DNA of 64,000 nt from NCBI GenBank assembly GCA_022828595.1, contig JAKGHH010000002.1, positions 63,708,383 to 63,772,382 on the forward strand, in the 5' to 3' direction. Position 1 is the first letter of the stretch. Every line of letters begins with the position of its first letter. Below are positions 1 through 11,303 of this stretch, in pieces. The stretch is from Nelumbo lutea. Lineage: Eukaryota; Streptophyta; Magnoliopsida; Proteales; Nelumbonaceae. Position numbers and translations under genes: made by a program. The notes under the pieces are model-generated. The model was not told the origin of the DNA. It did not search any database and was given only the letters and a program-made list of their open reading frames with translations.

Positions 1-148
1 CAGATGGCATGGGATCCAAAAGACTTGAGCACCAATCAATTTCAACGTGAGCCTTGAGCATTTCGGGCATACCGGATTTGTTTCATAATAATTCTACTTC
101 GAAATAAATAGCCATGCCATCCATCAAAGAATTGAGTTGACGATCTCG

Positions 149-445
149 CTACCACCAACAATAGAGAAGCGTTGGTATATTTGTAATTAGCAAATCATCA
201 ATTTTGAAATTGAAACATGACCCAAGCCAAATTATTTGAACCGCCGAACATGACAATAAGGAGTGCACAGTAGTGTCTTGTGAATGATTACAGAATAGAC
301 AACTTGTATCAATATGGATATTGTGCTTCCGTAATAGCTTAGCCGTTGGTAGAATATTTTGTGCACAACGCCATAAAAGCAGCTTGATTGATGGAGGTAA
401 GTACCTATGTGACCAAAGATGGTTCCATTGCAATTTGCAAATCAT
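149..445 (-). pseudogene. LINE (non-LTR retrotransposon) remnant, zf-RVT domain
   Basis: A 98-residue open stretch carries the zinc-binding domain (zf-RVT) that follows the reverse transcriptase in plant L1-type LINEs. Visible hallmarks are WRCAQNILPTAKLL, then CLFCNHSQDTTVHSLLSC (the Cys-x2-Cys...His...Cys set) followed by IIWL. The frame ends in a TAG at about 148, and the upstream RT is not present in the window on this strand. It is a relic, not a gene; element length and insertion site cannot be given. Confidence 0.75.
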
Positions 446-978
446 GTAAAATAATATTTGGAGAGGAGATGATAAAGTTAGAACTACATGTACATATCTA
501 GAACTCCATTTATTGGTCGGACATCAACAATTTGTTTCATAGTTGTGGGAAGTTGAGTTGGTTGGATTTTACCATTGGATGAGATCGATCCTCGTATTGG
601 ACATCGGAGATGGGGTTTAATAGCAGTGGAAGATGTAGGACTTGGTTTCATACATGGGTGGTGGCGGTGGAGCTACAGATGCACTCACAACGGTGGTGGC
701 ATTGGTGGAATGGAACAGGAGAGAGGAGAGTGGGAGATATAAGCAAGGATGGGGGAGATGGAGTCTACCGGAGGGAGTTACAATGGTGGATTTACCGTTG
801 GAATAGCTGTGGTGGGAAGGACGATTTACCATTGTGAATATTGTGAATGGAGAAGAGAGAGTTACAGCACAGGGAAGAGAAGAAGGCCAATCGTGTATGA
901 CAATGGACCAAAACCCTCGGCGGAAGGTCCCCACAGAGTAGATAGGAGATCTACAAAAGAAAATAGCACAATCAATGT
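446..978. other. Unassigned intergenic sequence
   Basis: No domain, repeat pair or splice-supported exon was recognised. Short overlapping open frames on both strands here are low-complexity (Gly/Ser/Trp-rich on plus) and resemble no family I know. Confidence 0.5.
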
Positions 979-1796
979 TGGGGAAGATAGGGTCACTGTA
1001 ACTTTGGAGGAGAAACTTTGAGGCGCGTCTGAAAATACTGTCTTTAGAACGTTATTTGCCCCCACTCTGTTTTACTGAGTTTGTTGTTGGGTTACAAGCA
1101 AATTCGTTCCGATGATACAACAGAGTCTTTGGTGAAAATCTGCAACCAGCAAAGTTGAAGAGTCTCCAAAGAAACCTTCTGTGAGACTGTAGCAAACTGG
1201 ACTGAGAAAGAAATAGAGAGAAAGTGAATTTCGAAATTGTTTGATTTGGAGTCTAATTCATGCTCCTTAAATAATTTGTGAAGAGGTATAAGGAAAATGT
1301 AGATGCTGGTTTAGAGAAAACACCTTGAACAGTCACAATTTCAAACATTGTGACTGTTTAAAAAGTAGTTAACAATCGGTGACTGTTAACTTTGAATTGT
1401 ACCTCTTGATCACACCCGATCGAATCGTGACCATTGATCTCATCAATGGTGATCAACGGTGATCAACGCACCAAAACTAGAGCCGCCCATCGCAAGCCAC
1501 GCGGGTGCGAGCAAAGTGCGCCTCTAAAGCACCTCATTGCGCCGCGCACACGCGTGCGCGCATGTTGCACGATATCGAATCCCCAAACTCTCATCTACTA
1601 ATTCTAAGGAGTGTAAATCAACTCCTATTGAAATACTGAAAACAAAACTTATAATTTTCCAATCTGAGACAAGTTCAAAACTGGGTTTTGTAACAGAAAA
1701 ACTGATTTTTGTAATCAAGTGTGTAGGTGCATTTTCTCATTTAATTGACCAATCAAACACATTGGATTTAATCTCTTATGAGATTAAAATCCAACA
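979..1796 (-). repeat. Copia 1, 3' LTR (complete)
   Basis: On the element strand it starts TGTTGGATTTTAATC (plus position 1796) and ends CCCCA (979), giving TG...CA ends. Positions 979-1430 match 6302-6766 of the 5' LTR closely. The inner boundary is set by the purine-rich tract just upstream of the LTR start at 1797-1806 (GTGGGGGAT on the minus strand). Length is about 818 bp. Confidence 0.8.
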
Positions 1797-2343
1797 ATCC
1801 CCCACATTGATTGATCAATTACATTGTTTTCTCTCAATCCAAACTACTATGACACAATTATGCATACAAAATGTGTTTATCAACTTAAACCTCTTGTTAG
1901 TACAGTTATCTTAGAGCCTTGTCAAAGTTATTGATGGTAAGACATTAAACCAATTACTCTCAAAACAGACCGGAGACACCTATACACACAAAAATGTCCA
2001 ATCTCTGCAAGAGTTTCAAGTTTTGCTCAACATTGTTATGGCCATGTGCTTCTTTCCTAGTTTCATGAACAATCCCGAGAGCAAACCCAAACCCTCATGA
2101 GAAGCGGCACCACTTCTATGTTCACATAGGTGAAGTTCCACTATGTGCTCCATTATTTGACACATTTCAGAACTTCATTAAAAGTTTATATCAACCTCTC
2201 ATCATAACGGACAACATTGTTTATGTTGTAATGGAAAATTTCTCAATGTCAGTGCTAACAGTCACACTGTTGTAACTTGTTGTTACCCATTAAACCCAAT
2301 ACTGATGGTTTTTCAGTTCAGGTTGGGTTACTATTACAAGTGA
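1797..2343 (-). other. Copia 1, untranslated region with polypurine tract
   Basis: About 545 bp lie between the end of the RNase H frame and the 3' LTR. The polypurine tract (minus strand GTGGGGGAT) sits at 1797-1806. No further coding sequence was recognised. Confidence 0.6.
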
Positions 2344-3700
2344 CTAAGTAAAGGGTTTTAATTTCATCTCTTTGATTGTCATTCTTACCAATTCTCTAGC
2401 CAAGCCTTTGGTAAGAGGATCAGCCAAATTTTTACTTGTCCTCACATAGGTTATAGTGATGACTCCATCTTGAATCAGTTGACTAACAAATTCATGTCTC
2501 AGACTTATATGTCTAGACTTACCATTGTAGGTACCACTATAGGCCATTGATAGAGTTGTCTCACTATCAAAGTAAATGGAAATTTGAGGCATAGGACTAG
2601 GCCAAAGTTTTATATCCAATAATAAATTTCTAATCCATCCAGCCTCTTTTTCAGCTATCGCTAAGGCCATGAATTCGGATTCCATGGTCGAGTGAGATAT
2701 ACAAGTTTATCTCTTGGATTCCCAAAAGATTGCACCCCCACCAAAGACGAAAATCCATCCAGATGTGGACTTGTTATCTCCATTACCGGTAATCTAACTT
2801 GCATCAGTGTACCCTTCTATTATAGCTGGATAATCATAGTAAAACAAGCCAAGTTCCAAAGTTCTCTTGAGATACCCAAGAACTCTCCTAATTGCCTTCC
2901 AGTGCTCTACACCGGAATTACTTGTAAATCGATTGCGTTTACTTACTGCAAATCAATATCAGGTATGGTACAAAGCATAGCATACATCAAGCTCCCTACT
3001 GCACTAGCATACTCAAGTTGTGCAATTGCTCTACCAGTATTTTCTACTAGATTTATACTAGAATCATATGGCGTGCTATATTCTTTAAACCCTAAATGCT
3101 TAATTCTCAAGTACTTTCTCAATATAATGTGATTAGCTTAACGCATAGCCCCTACTATACTTTTTAACTTTTATTCCCAATATGATATCTACTTCTCCTA
3201 AATCTTTCATCTTGAAGACAAAGGATAAGTAGTTTTTAGTTTCATTTATGCCAACCATATTGATACCCACAATAAGCATATCATCAACATAAAGACATAC
3301 AATTACTCCATAATTTTCAGTGAATTTTGAGTAGATGCATCTATCAGCACTGTTATGTTTAAAGCCAAAGGCTAGAATGCAAGAATCAAATTTCTCATAC
3401 CACTGTTTAGGTGTTTGTTTTAATCCATATAGTGATTTAACCAATTTACAAACTTTATTCTCATTTCTAGGAAGAACAAATCCTTCTGGTTGTTCCATAT
3501 AAACCTCTACATTTAAATCATCATTTAAGAAAGCAGTTTTAACATCCATTTGGTCAACAGATAAGTGATAAATGGATGCTAATGCTATGAGTGTTCTAAT
3601 AGAAGTTGTTCTAGCCACTGGTGCATAGGCGTCAAAATAATCAATCCCTTCCTTTTGACTAAATCCTTTGGCTACCAATCTATCCTTAAAAGTTTATACC
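2344..3700 (-). pseudogene. Copia 1 reverse transcriptase and RNase H
   Basis: The C-terminal RNase H part (2344-2685) reads MESEFMALAIAEKEAGW, IYFDSETTL, GKSRHISLRHEFV and NLADPLTKGL, all typical of copia RNase H. The RT core lies at 3133-3678 with AFLNDDLNVEVYMEQPEGF, SLYGLKQTPKQWYEKF and the catalytic YVDD in CLYVDDMLIVG. Between 2686 and 3132 homologous RT-RNase H residues continue in shifted frames with stops. The protein would copy the element's RNA into DNA but cannot be made intact here. Confidence 0.88.
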
Positions 3701-3732
3701 GTTCCATCAGTGTTGTATTTTCTTCTAAATAC

Positions 3733-5083
3733 TCATTTACATTTTATTGGTTTTGATCCTAGAGGTAGATCTACTAGTACCCATGTGTTATTTGACATCA
3801 TTGAATCCATTTCATCATTTATAGCTTCCTTCCAAAAGGCAGCATCTCTAGAGGTCATGGCCTCACTATAGGTTTTTGGATCATTTTTAATGTTTAGGAC
3901 AATAGGTATCTTATTTAAAATATTCTCTCTATCAGCCTCAACCAAAAATGCAATTGACTGAGTAGAGATAAAATCTGAACCTAAGTGTTTCTCTGTTCTT
4001 TGTCTTTGACTTCTTCCAAGTCCTATTGTAGGTGTTACAGTTATGTCATTTCTTCTTTCAGTCTCATTGTTATCAACAGGTATTGAGATCTGAGTTTCTC
4101 TATCATTTTCTGTGGATTCATTTTCTGTAGATTCAGAACACAGTTTATTTTCAAAGAATTCAACATCTCTAGTTTCAATTATTATGTTGGACTCTAAGTT
4201 TAAAAGCCTATAGGCCTTGCTATGTTCTGCATATCCAACAAACATACTTTTCTTAGCTCTGAGTCTTAATTTGGTTCTTTTAGGATCTAGAACTTTATAA
4301 TATGCTAAGCACCCCCACACTTTTAGATTTGCTAAATTAGGCTTTCTTTCTGTCCATAATTCATATGAGCATTTATTATTAACTCTAGAAACAATTTTGT
4401 TATATAAATGATAGGCTGTTAGAAGTGCTTCCCCCCACAGGTTTAAGGGTGCATTAGCTTTTAACAACATGCAGTTTATCATTTCTGTAAGTGTTATATT
4501 TGTCCTTTCAACCAGACCATTCTGTTGGGGGGTATAGGGAGTAGAACATTGATGTATTATTCCAAATTCTTCACAGAAAAGAATTAAACTCATTTTTAAA
4601 GTATTCAGCACCCCTATCACTTCTAAGGATTTTAATTTTCTTTTCTAATTGATTTTCCACTTCAGTCTTATATAGTTTAAATATGTCAAAGGCTTCATCC
4701 TTAGTTCTCATAAGGTAGACATAAGTGTATCTAGAGAAATCATCTATAAATGTTATGAAATATCTCTTACCTCCTCTAGTTAATACACCATTAAGTTCAC
4801 AGATGTTAGAATGGATTAATTCTAGAAGTTGAGAATTTCTCTTAACACTAGAGAAAGGTTTCTTAGTCATTTTAGATTTTACACATATTTCACATTTTTC
4901 AGTTGATTCATTACTGTAAACAATTATACCAAGTTTGCTCATGTTCTTTATGGATTTAAAATTCAAGTGTAATAATCTATCATGCCATAAAGACAAAGAA
5001 TCAACAATATAAGTAGAAACTTTTCCTTCATTAATACTTAATTTGAACATACCATTACAATCATATCCCTTTCCAACAAACAT
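3733..5083 (-). pseudogene. Copia 1 integrase, with start of the RT region
   Basis: Two overlapping frames carry the integrase. 4571-5083 holds the pre-integrase zinc region (LWHDRLLHLNFKSI, CEICVKSKMTKKPF) and the core start (FITFIDDFSRYTYVYLM, LRSDRGAEY). 3733-4620 continues with TPYTPQQNGLVERTNITL, LWGEALLTAYHLYN and WGCLAYYKVLDPKR, then the linker into RT (AFWKEAINDEMDSM). The frames shift near 4600, so the integrase reading frame is broken. Two of the acidic core residues and the glutamate of GLVERTN are visible. Confidence 0.87.
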
Positions 5084-5497
5084 CCCATTCTTGGATAGGA
5101 TTAGTTTGTCGGATTCAAAGACAACTTTGAATCCCCTCTTACAAACAAGATTTACTGAGACTAAGTTCTTTCTAATGTCAGGAACATGGAGAACATTGGA
5201 GAGTCAGTGTCTTTTTGGAGGTGAAGTTCAACTCTGCGTTGCCTCTTCCAGCAACTTTGGCACATGCTTGGTTTCCCATCTGTACTTCTTGGCCATCAGT
5301 CACTTCTTCATATGTCTTGAACAAGGACTTGCCCTTGCAAACATGGACTGTGGCGCCTGAATCTAACCACCATTAAGAAGATGATTATGCCATTTGACTT
5401 CAATAATCATGGCCACGAGATTGTCTTCTACCATGTTTGCATATTTGGTTTCGCCTTTTCAATGTCGGCATACTCGGGCATAGTGTCCCTTCTTTCT
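5084..5497 (-). pseudogene. Copia 1 protease region
   Basis: Translating the minus strand around 5160-5370 gives LDSGATVHVCKG with the aspartic protease triplet DSG, followed by residues of a copia protease. It lies between gag and integrase as expected. It is not continuous with either neighbour because of stops and frame changes. Confidence 0.7.
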
Positions 5498-6277
5498 TCA
5501 AACATAGCATGATCCTTTCTTATTATTGCTCTTCTTGAAGTTTCTATCATTCTTCTTTACTTGTAATGCAATGTTAGTTTTCTTCGATCCATTTTCCACA
5601 AAATTGACCTTACAGTTTAGCATACCGGCTAAGGACTTATCCCTACTATCTCTAAACCGAGACTCCTTTTCAATACGAAGGTGTTGCTGAATTTGCTCCA
5701 AGGTAAGTTCTTCAGCTTTCTGCAAAAGCTTCTTCCTGTAATCATTCCAAGAGGGTGGAAGTTTGGCAATGATTGCTCCCACTTGGAAAGATTCAGGAAG
5801 GATGATGTTAAGAGATCGAATTTTATTGACTATCACCTGTAGTTCATGAACTTGCTCTAGTATGGGTTTATGGTCGTTCATGGTGAAGTCAAAGTATTCT
5901 GCAATAATATACTTATTCGTACCTACTTCTTGCACCTTGTATTTGAATTCCATAGCCTTCCAGATTTCTTTTGGAGATGTAAGTTCCTTGTAGAAGTTGT
6001 AGAGCCAGTTTGATAAAGCATTTAATATGTGTCATCGGCACAGAAGTGATTCATCTTCTCATTTTGCTCTTTCCTTCTTTAGTTTCTCTAAGTCTTTGTC
6101 AGTGGGTTCAGGAAGTGATTGCAGATTCGGGTCCAGTAGATAGTATAGCTTCAGTGTGGTCAGAAAGAAGATCATCTTGTCTTTCCATCGGCTAAAATTT
6201 GCTCCATCGAACTGGTCTAGTCGAACAAGATCTTGGTTCATCATCTTGATCGAAGTCATGCTTGCTTCCGCCTCCAT
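5498..6277 (-). pseudogene. Copia 1 gag
   Basis: The gag start is within 6059-6277 (MEAEASMTSIKMM...LDQFDGANFSRWKDKMIFFL, the usual copia gag opening). The middle follows at 5498-5953 (HELQVIVNKIRSL, LPPSWNDYRKKLLQ), then a basic tail and a damaged zinc knuckle (CYV stop RKKGHYARVC) near 5470-5510. The frame changes near 5955-6058. Gag packages the element RNA. Confidence 0.85.
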
Positions 6278-6286
6278 TGCAGAATA

Positions 6287-6300
6287 ATGTTCTAAAATTA
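6287..6300 (-). promoter_or_regulatory. Copia 1 degenerate primer-binding site
   Basis: Just inside the 5' LTR the minus strand reads TAATTTTAGAAC, alignable to the copia initiator-Met tRNA site TGGTATCAGAGC. Seven of twelve positions match; most changes are G-to-A or C-to-T. Confidence 0.5.
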
Positions 6301-6301
6301 T

Positions 6302-6767
6302 TGGGGAAGATGGGGTCACTATAACTTTGGAGGAGAAGCTCTGAGGCGCGTCTGAAGACACTGTCTTTAGAACGTTATTTGCCCCCACTCAGTTTTACTA
6401 AGTTTGCTGTTGGGTTACAGGCAAATTCATTCCCAATATACAACAGAGCCTTGCACGAGAATCTACAACTACCAAGTTGAAGAGTCTCTAAAGAAACCTT
6501 TTGTGAGACTGTAGCAATTCGGACAGAGAGAGAGAGAGAGTGAATTTCGAAATTATTTGTATTGGAGTCTGATTCATACTCCTTAAATAATTTGTGAAGA
6601 TGTATGAGGAAAAGGTAGGTACTGGTTTAGAGAAGGCACGTGCTGGTTTAGAGAAGGCACCTTGAACAATCACAATTTCAAACATTGTGACTATTTAAAA
6701 GTAGTTAACAGTTGGTGACTGTTAACTTTGAATTGTGCCTCTTGATCACACCCGATCGAATCGTGAT
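6302..6767 (-). repeat. Copia 1, 5' LTR (truncated)
   Basis: It matches 979-1430 of the 3' LTR, then stops at 6766-6767. The remaining roughly 366 bp of the 818-bp LTR are absent and gypsy 1 gag sequence follows at about 6778. Confidence 0.85.
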
Positions 6768-6777
6768 TTTTTATCAC

Positions 6778-8268
6778 GCTTCTGGGGAGCAACCCCAGCT
6801 TCCCACTGTCTGCATTGGGCAGTTCACCATTCCCCTCTTTGTGGACCGGATTCCAAGCTTGAACGTGCCTCTCACAATGGCACTCATGAATGCTCCACTC
6901 CCTTCCATGGTTGGAGTGACCTCTGCTGAATCTTCAATTGTGCCCCCAGTGACCAACCAGAATCAGTTGGAAGACCTAGTGCAGTGCATGCGAGCCATGC
7001 AAGATCAAATGCAACAGTTCCAGCAGTTCCAACTCTACCAGCAACAAGTGTTGCATCAGGTCTCTCAGTACTAGTACCACCAGCAGTTCCCTTCCTTGCC
7101 TCAGGCCCAACAGCCACTTCCCCCTAGGCATCCAGCCTCGAAGCAAGCCAAGCCCTCCCACCGGAGCGAACGACCTCGCCGAGGAGAAGTCTCCTAGGCC
7201 TAGGACCTCTCCAAGAGCCAAGTCTCTTCCCATGGCAGAAAGGAGAGGCCAGCCACCCCCACCTCGTAGCTTGTGGGCAGGTTGGGGGCCTCCTAGCCAA
7301 TTAAGCGTGCATCGCCCCAGCACTTGCAGTTCGAACTCCTGCTCACAGAAAATCCGTTTGAGGTTCTAGCCATAGACTACAGGCAGGGCCCTTCGGTTCA
7401 AAGCTACCACCAACAGTTCGAGCCCATCAAGCTCGGTAACACTGAAGCAAGCAGCACCAACGCTGAGCTGACAAAGCAGCAACGAAGACGCCGACGAAGC
7501 TTGCCGAACTGCTACCCATGTCTCGCCCGAGCTCAAAGGTAAAGAGGAGATAAGCTCAAGTGAAGTAAAAGCTACCATTCTCCTCTCAGTTCCTTCCCCA
7601 CTATCTCCAGAACTCTTTGTTGTCCCCATGCCAAAGGACTTCAAGCTCCCTCCACTAGATAAGTATGATGGATCCTTCAATTCGAATGATCATGTGGACG
7701 CTTTTCAGTCCTAAATGCACCTGGCAAGAGCTAGTGAATCCTGTATGTGTGTGGTTTTCTCCACCACCTTCAAAGGGGTAGCCCGCACATGGTACTGAAA
7801 CCTCGCACCCGGTTCGATAAGAAGCTGAGCGTAGTTCGTGCAAATTTTAACCTCCCACTTTGTCACCAGCAAAAGGTGCCCAAGAACTCAAGAAAGCCTC
7901 CTCGGCATAGTTCAAAAGGAAGGGGAGTCCATTCGGAGTTACATCATGCGGTTTAATGACGCTTGTCTACAGATACCCGATATGGACCCCGCAGTTTGCC
8001 TCACTGCAACCAAAAGAGGTATTACCCACAAAGAGTTCAAGTGGCACGTGGTCATCAATCAACCCAAGACCGTGACTGAGTTCCTCAAACTCGCAGATCG
8101 ATTTATTGGGACAGAGGAAGAGATCAACCAGAAGGGCGAGTAGGTCCCCGAGAAGAGGAAAAGGGAACCAGAGCCCCCAACTCAGGGCGACAGCAAGAAG
8201 AAGAAGAACCAAGCTTGGGAGGTAAAGCCAAATCAGCCTTTCCGAGCTCTAGCAACAGAAAGGGACTA
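6778..8268 (+). pseudogene. Gypsy 1 gag
   Basis: The start matches gypsy 2 gag (PQLPTVCIGQFTIPL, DRIPSLNVPLTMA). A Gln-rich segment follows (MQDQMQQFQQFQLYQQQVL near 6997-7056), with a stop after VSQY at about 7072. At 7640-8143 comes a retrotransposon gag domain (HLARASESCMCVVF, then LTSHFVTSKR, RSYIMRFNDACLQIPDM, EFLKLADRFIGTEEEI) in two frames. The N-terminal residues present in gypsy 2 are missing here, whereas this domain is absent from gypsy 2. Confidence 0.85.
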
Positions 8269-9180
8269 CATGCCCCTCAATGCGAAGCGGGCTGAGATCC
8301 TCATGGCGATCAAGGACGCCCCGTATGTGAAGTGGCCACCTCAGCTGAAAGCGGACCCTAATGTTAGAAATACAAATTTGTATTATAGTTTTCACAAAGA
8401 TCACGGTCACAACACTAAGAATTGTAAAAACCTCCGCGATGAGATAGAGAAGCTCATTCGTCACAGGTATCTGAGAAATTTTGTACAAAATAATAGTAAT
8501 AATAAAGTAGGTTGATAGGGGGAGCAGAGTAGAGACACTCCCAAGTCCAGCAGGCAGGCAGAACAGCCACATAAGCAGCCCTCGAAGAGAGACCAGGTGA
8601 TTGTCGAAGGTTCGATTGTGGTGGGTTGCACCTCGAAGCGGCCAAGGATGGAAGACCCAATCTTTTTCATAGAAGATGACGCATGCGGGGTCCACTACCC
8701 CCATGATGACGTGCTTGTCATAAAGATGAAGATCAATGACTTTGAAGTCAGGCGCGTCCTCGTCGACTCAGGCAACTCAGCAAACATCCTCTTAAAAGTG
8801 GCATTCAACCAACTTCAGCTCCAAGAGAGCGACTTGAAGCCCACGAACACTCCCCTGGTAGGCTTCAACGGAGAGGAAGCCAGGCCCCTGGGAAGGATTA
8901 CAGTACCTGTGGAAGTCGGCACTTGGCCTAGCATAGTGAGGCTCAACCACGATTTCTTAGTGGTCGCAACCCCCTCCCCGTATAATGCCATAGTAGGTCG
9001 GCCGATCACCCATGCCTTACGAGCTGTGGTATCCACCTAGTACTTGGCTATGAAGTTCCCCATGGACTTCAGAATCGGGATAGCACGAGGTGACCAGCTT
9101 GAGTCTCACAAATGCTATGTCGACGCCCTCAAAGGGAAAGCCAAGGTGGCCAACGACCTTGAGCTGGAGTGACCTACGGA
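8269..9180 (+). pseudogene. Gypsy 1 gag C-terminus and retropepsin
   Basis: 8269-8515 encodes MPLNAKRAEILMAIKDAPYV and a CCHC-like segment (YYSFHKDHGHNTKNCKNL). 8597-9040 encodes the aspartic protease with the active-site motif RRVLVDSGNSANILL, then NAIVGRPITHALRAVVST and a stop. The region corresponds to 28615-29640 of gypsy 2. Retropepsin would cleave the gag-pol polyprotein. Confidence 0.85.
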
Positions 9181-9235
9181 GCAGAGCGAGGGGCGAGCTG
9201 CGCCCATAGAAGAGACCGTCTCCATCCTGACATCG

Positions 9236-10215
9236 ATGGAGAACCAAGCCCGAACGCTTCAGATCGGCACTTCCATTGAGGAGCCTCTGCGATTTAAGCT
9301 GGTACACTTCTTACTTGAAAATTTAGATGTTTTTGCATGGTTTGCGGCAGAAATGCCCGACATAGACCCTAGCATTATCACTCATAAGCTTAATATTGAT
9401 CCTGTAGTTAGTCCCGTTAGACAGAAGAAATGCAACCTAGCCCCAGAGCGATGAAGGGCAGTCGACGAGGAAGTCGGGAAGCTCCTTGCAGCCGATTTTA
9501 CCAGGGAAGTCCATTACCCGAGTTAGGTGGCTAACCCGATTCTGGTAAAAAAGGCTAACGGTAAATGGCACATGTGCATCGACTACACCGATCTAAACCG
9601 AACTTGCCCAAAGAACTGCTTCCCACTCCCCAGGATTGACCGTCTGGTGGACGCGACCACGGAGCATGAGTTGCTGAGCTTTCTAGACGCCTATTCGGGC
9701 TACAACTAGATCAGGATGGACCCGACTAATGAAGAAAAGACTGCTTTCATAACCGAGCTTTTCTTGTACTGGTACAAGGTCATGCCCTTTGGGCTAAAAA
9801 ATGTTGGGGTAACCTTTCAAAGACTTGTAAATAAGTTGTTTGAGCCATTGATTGGCTGAAAAATAAAGTGCTATGTAGACGACATGGTCATCAAAACCCA
9901 GTTTTCATGTGATTAAATACAAGACTTGCATTCAATTTTTGAAATTCTGCGTAGATTTAACATGAAGTTGAATCCGAATAAGTGTGCCTTTGGTGTCATC
10001 TTGGGTAAGTTCTTGGGGTACATTGTTAACCGGCGCAGCATTGAGGCAAACCCAGACAAAGTAAAGTCCATCTTAGACATGAGACCACCCCGAAAAATGA
10101 AGGAGGTTCAAAGGTTGAATGGTCGAATAGCTGCTCTGAGCCGCTTCATGTCTAGGTCGGCAAACCGCTGCCTATCCTTCTTTAAAGCAATTAAAAGCAA
10201 ATGGTTTGAATGAAC
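9236..10215 (+). pseudogene. Gypsy 1 reverse transcriptase
   Basis: Motifs in order are DIDPSIITHKLNIDP and VRQKKCNLAPER, then VKKANGKWHMCIDYTDLN, CPKNCFPLPRIDRLVDAT, LSFLDAYSGYN, MPFGLKNVGVTFQRLVN, the catalytic KCYVDDMVIKT, and PNKCAFGVILGKFLGYIV. Frame is retained over long stretches but interrupted by at least six stops (9452, 9524, 9707, about 9858, about 9914, 10211). Several of these are TGG-to-TGA/TAG or CAG-to-TAG relative to gypsy 2. Inactive. Confidence 0.9.
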
Positions 10216-10665
10216 CCAAGATTGTTAGCTCGCGTTTGACGAGCTCAAAAAATACCTCGCTAGCATACCGGTCTTAACCTGACCCAAGGAGGGCAATGTT
10301 TTAGAGCTGTACCTCTCGGCAAGTGACGAGGTTGTCAGCTCAGTACTGATAAAAGAGGTAGATTTGGTCCAACGACCTATCTACTATGTTAGTAAAATGT
10401 TGCAGGGAGTAGAGACGAGATATCCAGAGATAGAAAAGCTGGCCTACACACTAGTTATTGCAGCCCGAAAGCTCCATCCGTACTTCCAAGCTCATACTGT
10501 TGTCATCCTCACCAACAAACCTCTGAGGCAAGTTTTGCTCAAACCCTAGGTCTTTGGTTGACTGACGAAGTGGGTCATTGAGCTCAGTGAGTACAACCTC
10601 CAATACAAGCCGTGAACTACTATCAAGGCCCAAGTCTTAGCAGACTTCATCGTGCAATGCACTTT
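10216..10665 (+). pseudogene. Gypsy 1 RNase H (first)
   Basis: It follows RT directly: LAFDELKKYLASIPVLT, RPIYYVSKMLQGVETRYPEIEKLAYTLV read as the classic gypsy RNase H, then LTNKPLRQVLLKP. It contains several stops (10226, about 10278, about 10547, about 10559, about 10613). It would degrade the RNA strand during reverse transcription. Confidence 0.85.
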
Positions 10666-11303
10666 CAGCTCCGAAGTCCCCAGGTTGGTTGAGCATGAGG
10701 CCCCTAGTTCGGGCGAGCTCGAAGCTCCCAGGCCAGTTGAGTCTGAGCACCGTGAGGTAGCAGCCAGTGCGGCATCTCTCCTAGTGAGGCCAAGCGCAAA
10801 CTGGGATGAGGAGCCCTGGATCCTTCACGTAGATGGCTCCTCGAACCAGTAGGCCAACGAAGCCAGAATCGTTCTGTACGGCCCAAGTGGCACAAAGTTG
10901 GAGTACGCACTACTCTTCGATTTTGCGGCATCCAACAATGAAGCGGAGTATGAAGCGTTGATAACCGGGCTGGCTCTAGCCAAAGAAGTGAAAGGCAAGC
11001 ATATCGCCATTTGCAACGATTCCCAGCACGTGGTCAATCATGTCAGGCGAATACGAAGCTCACGAACCAACTATTATTGCCTACTTAGCCAAAGTGAGAG
11101 AGGCTCTGCTTAACTTTCAGTCATACTTCATCAGGCAAGTCCCGAGGTCGGAGAACGCTGAGGCTGATGCCTTGTCCCGGTTAGCCAGCACCATTGATAA
11201 TACCATGAGAACCATGTACATAGAGAACCTGCCTTGGCTTAGCATTCTCAAGGGGGGCAGAGGAGGTCGCTCCTGTCGTTCAAGCAGAGCCGAGCTGAAT
11301 TGA
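10666..11303 (+). pseudogene. Gypsy 1 second (archaeal-type) RNase H
   Basis: A second RNase H-like domain sits between the first one and integrase: EPWILHVDGSSNQ, SNNEAEYEALITGLALAKEV, ICNDSQHVVN, and after a frame shift near 11040 RQVPRSENAEADALSRLAS. The DGS...E...D pattern is that of the duplicated RNase H of Tat elements. It is preceded by a Pro/Glu-rich linker (10670-10790). Confidence 0.85.

Larger units (their letters stand above)
979..6767 (-). mobile_element. Ty1/copia LTR retrotransposon 1, degenerate
   Basis: The domain order read on the minus strand is gag, protease, integrase, RT, RNase H, which is the copia order. It is flanked by a direct repeat pair (979-1430 and 6302-6766). 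The 3' LTR (left) is complete, while the 5' LTR (right) stops abruptly where gypsy 1 sequence begins. The polyprotein is broken into several frames, so the element is dead. RT sequence (MVAKGFSQKEGIDYFDAY, CLYVDDMLIVG) and the LTR start TGTTGGATTTTAATC resemble Tork-like elements; the lineage call is an inference. Confidence 0.9.

Noticed and set aside
610..1065. Overlapping open frames on both strands near the left edge
   Set aside because: Low-complexity Gly/Ser/Trp content, no family resemblance, and part overlaps the copia 1 LTR.
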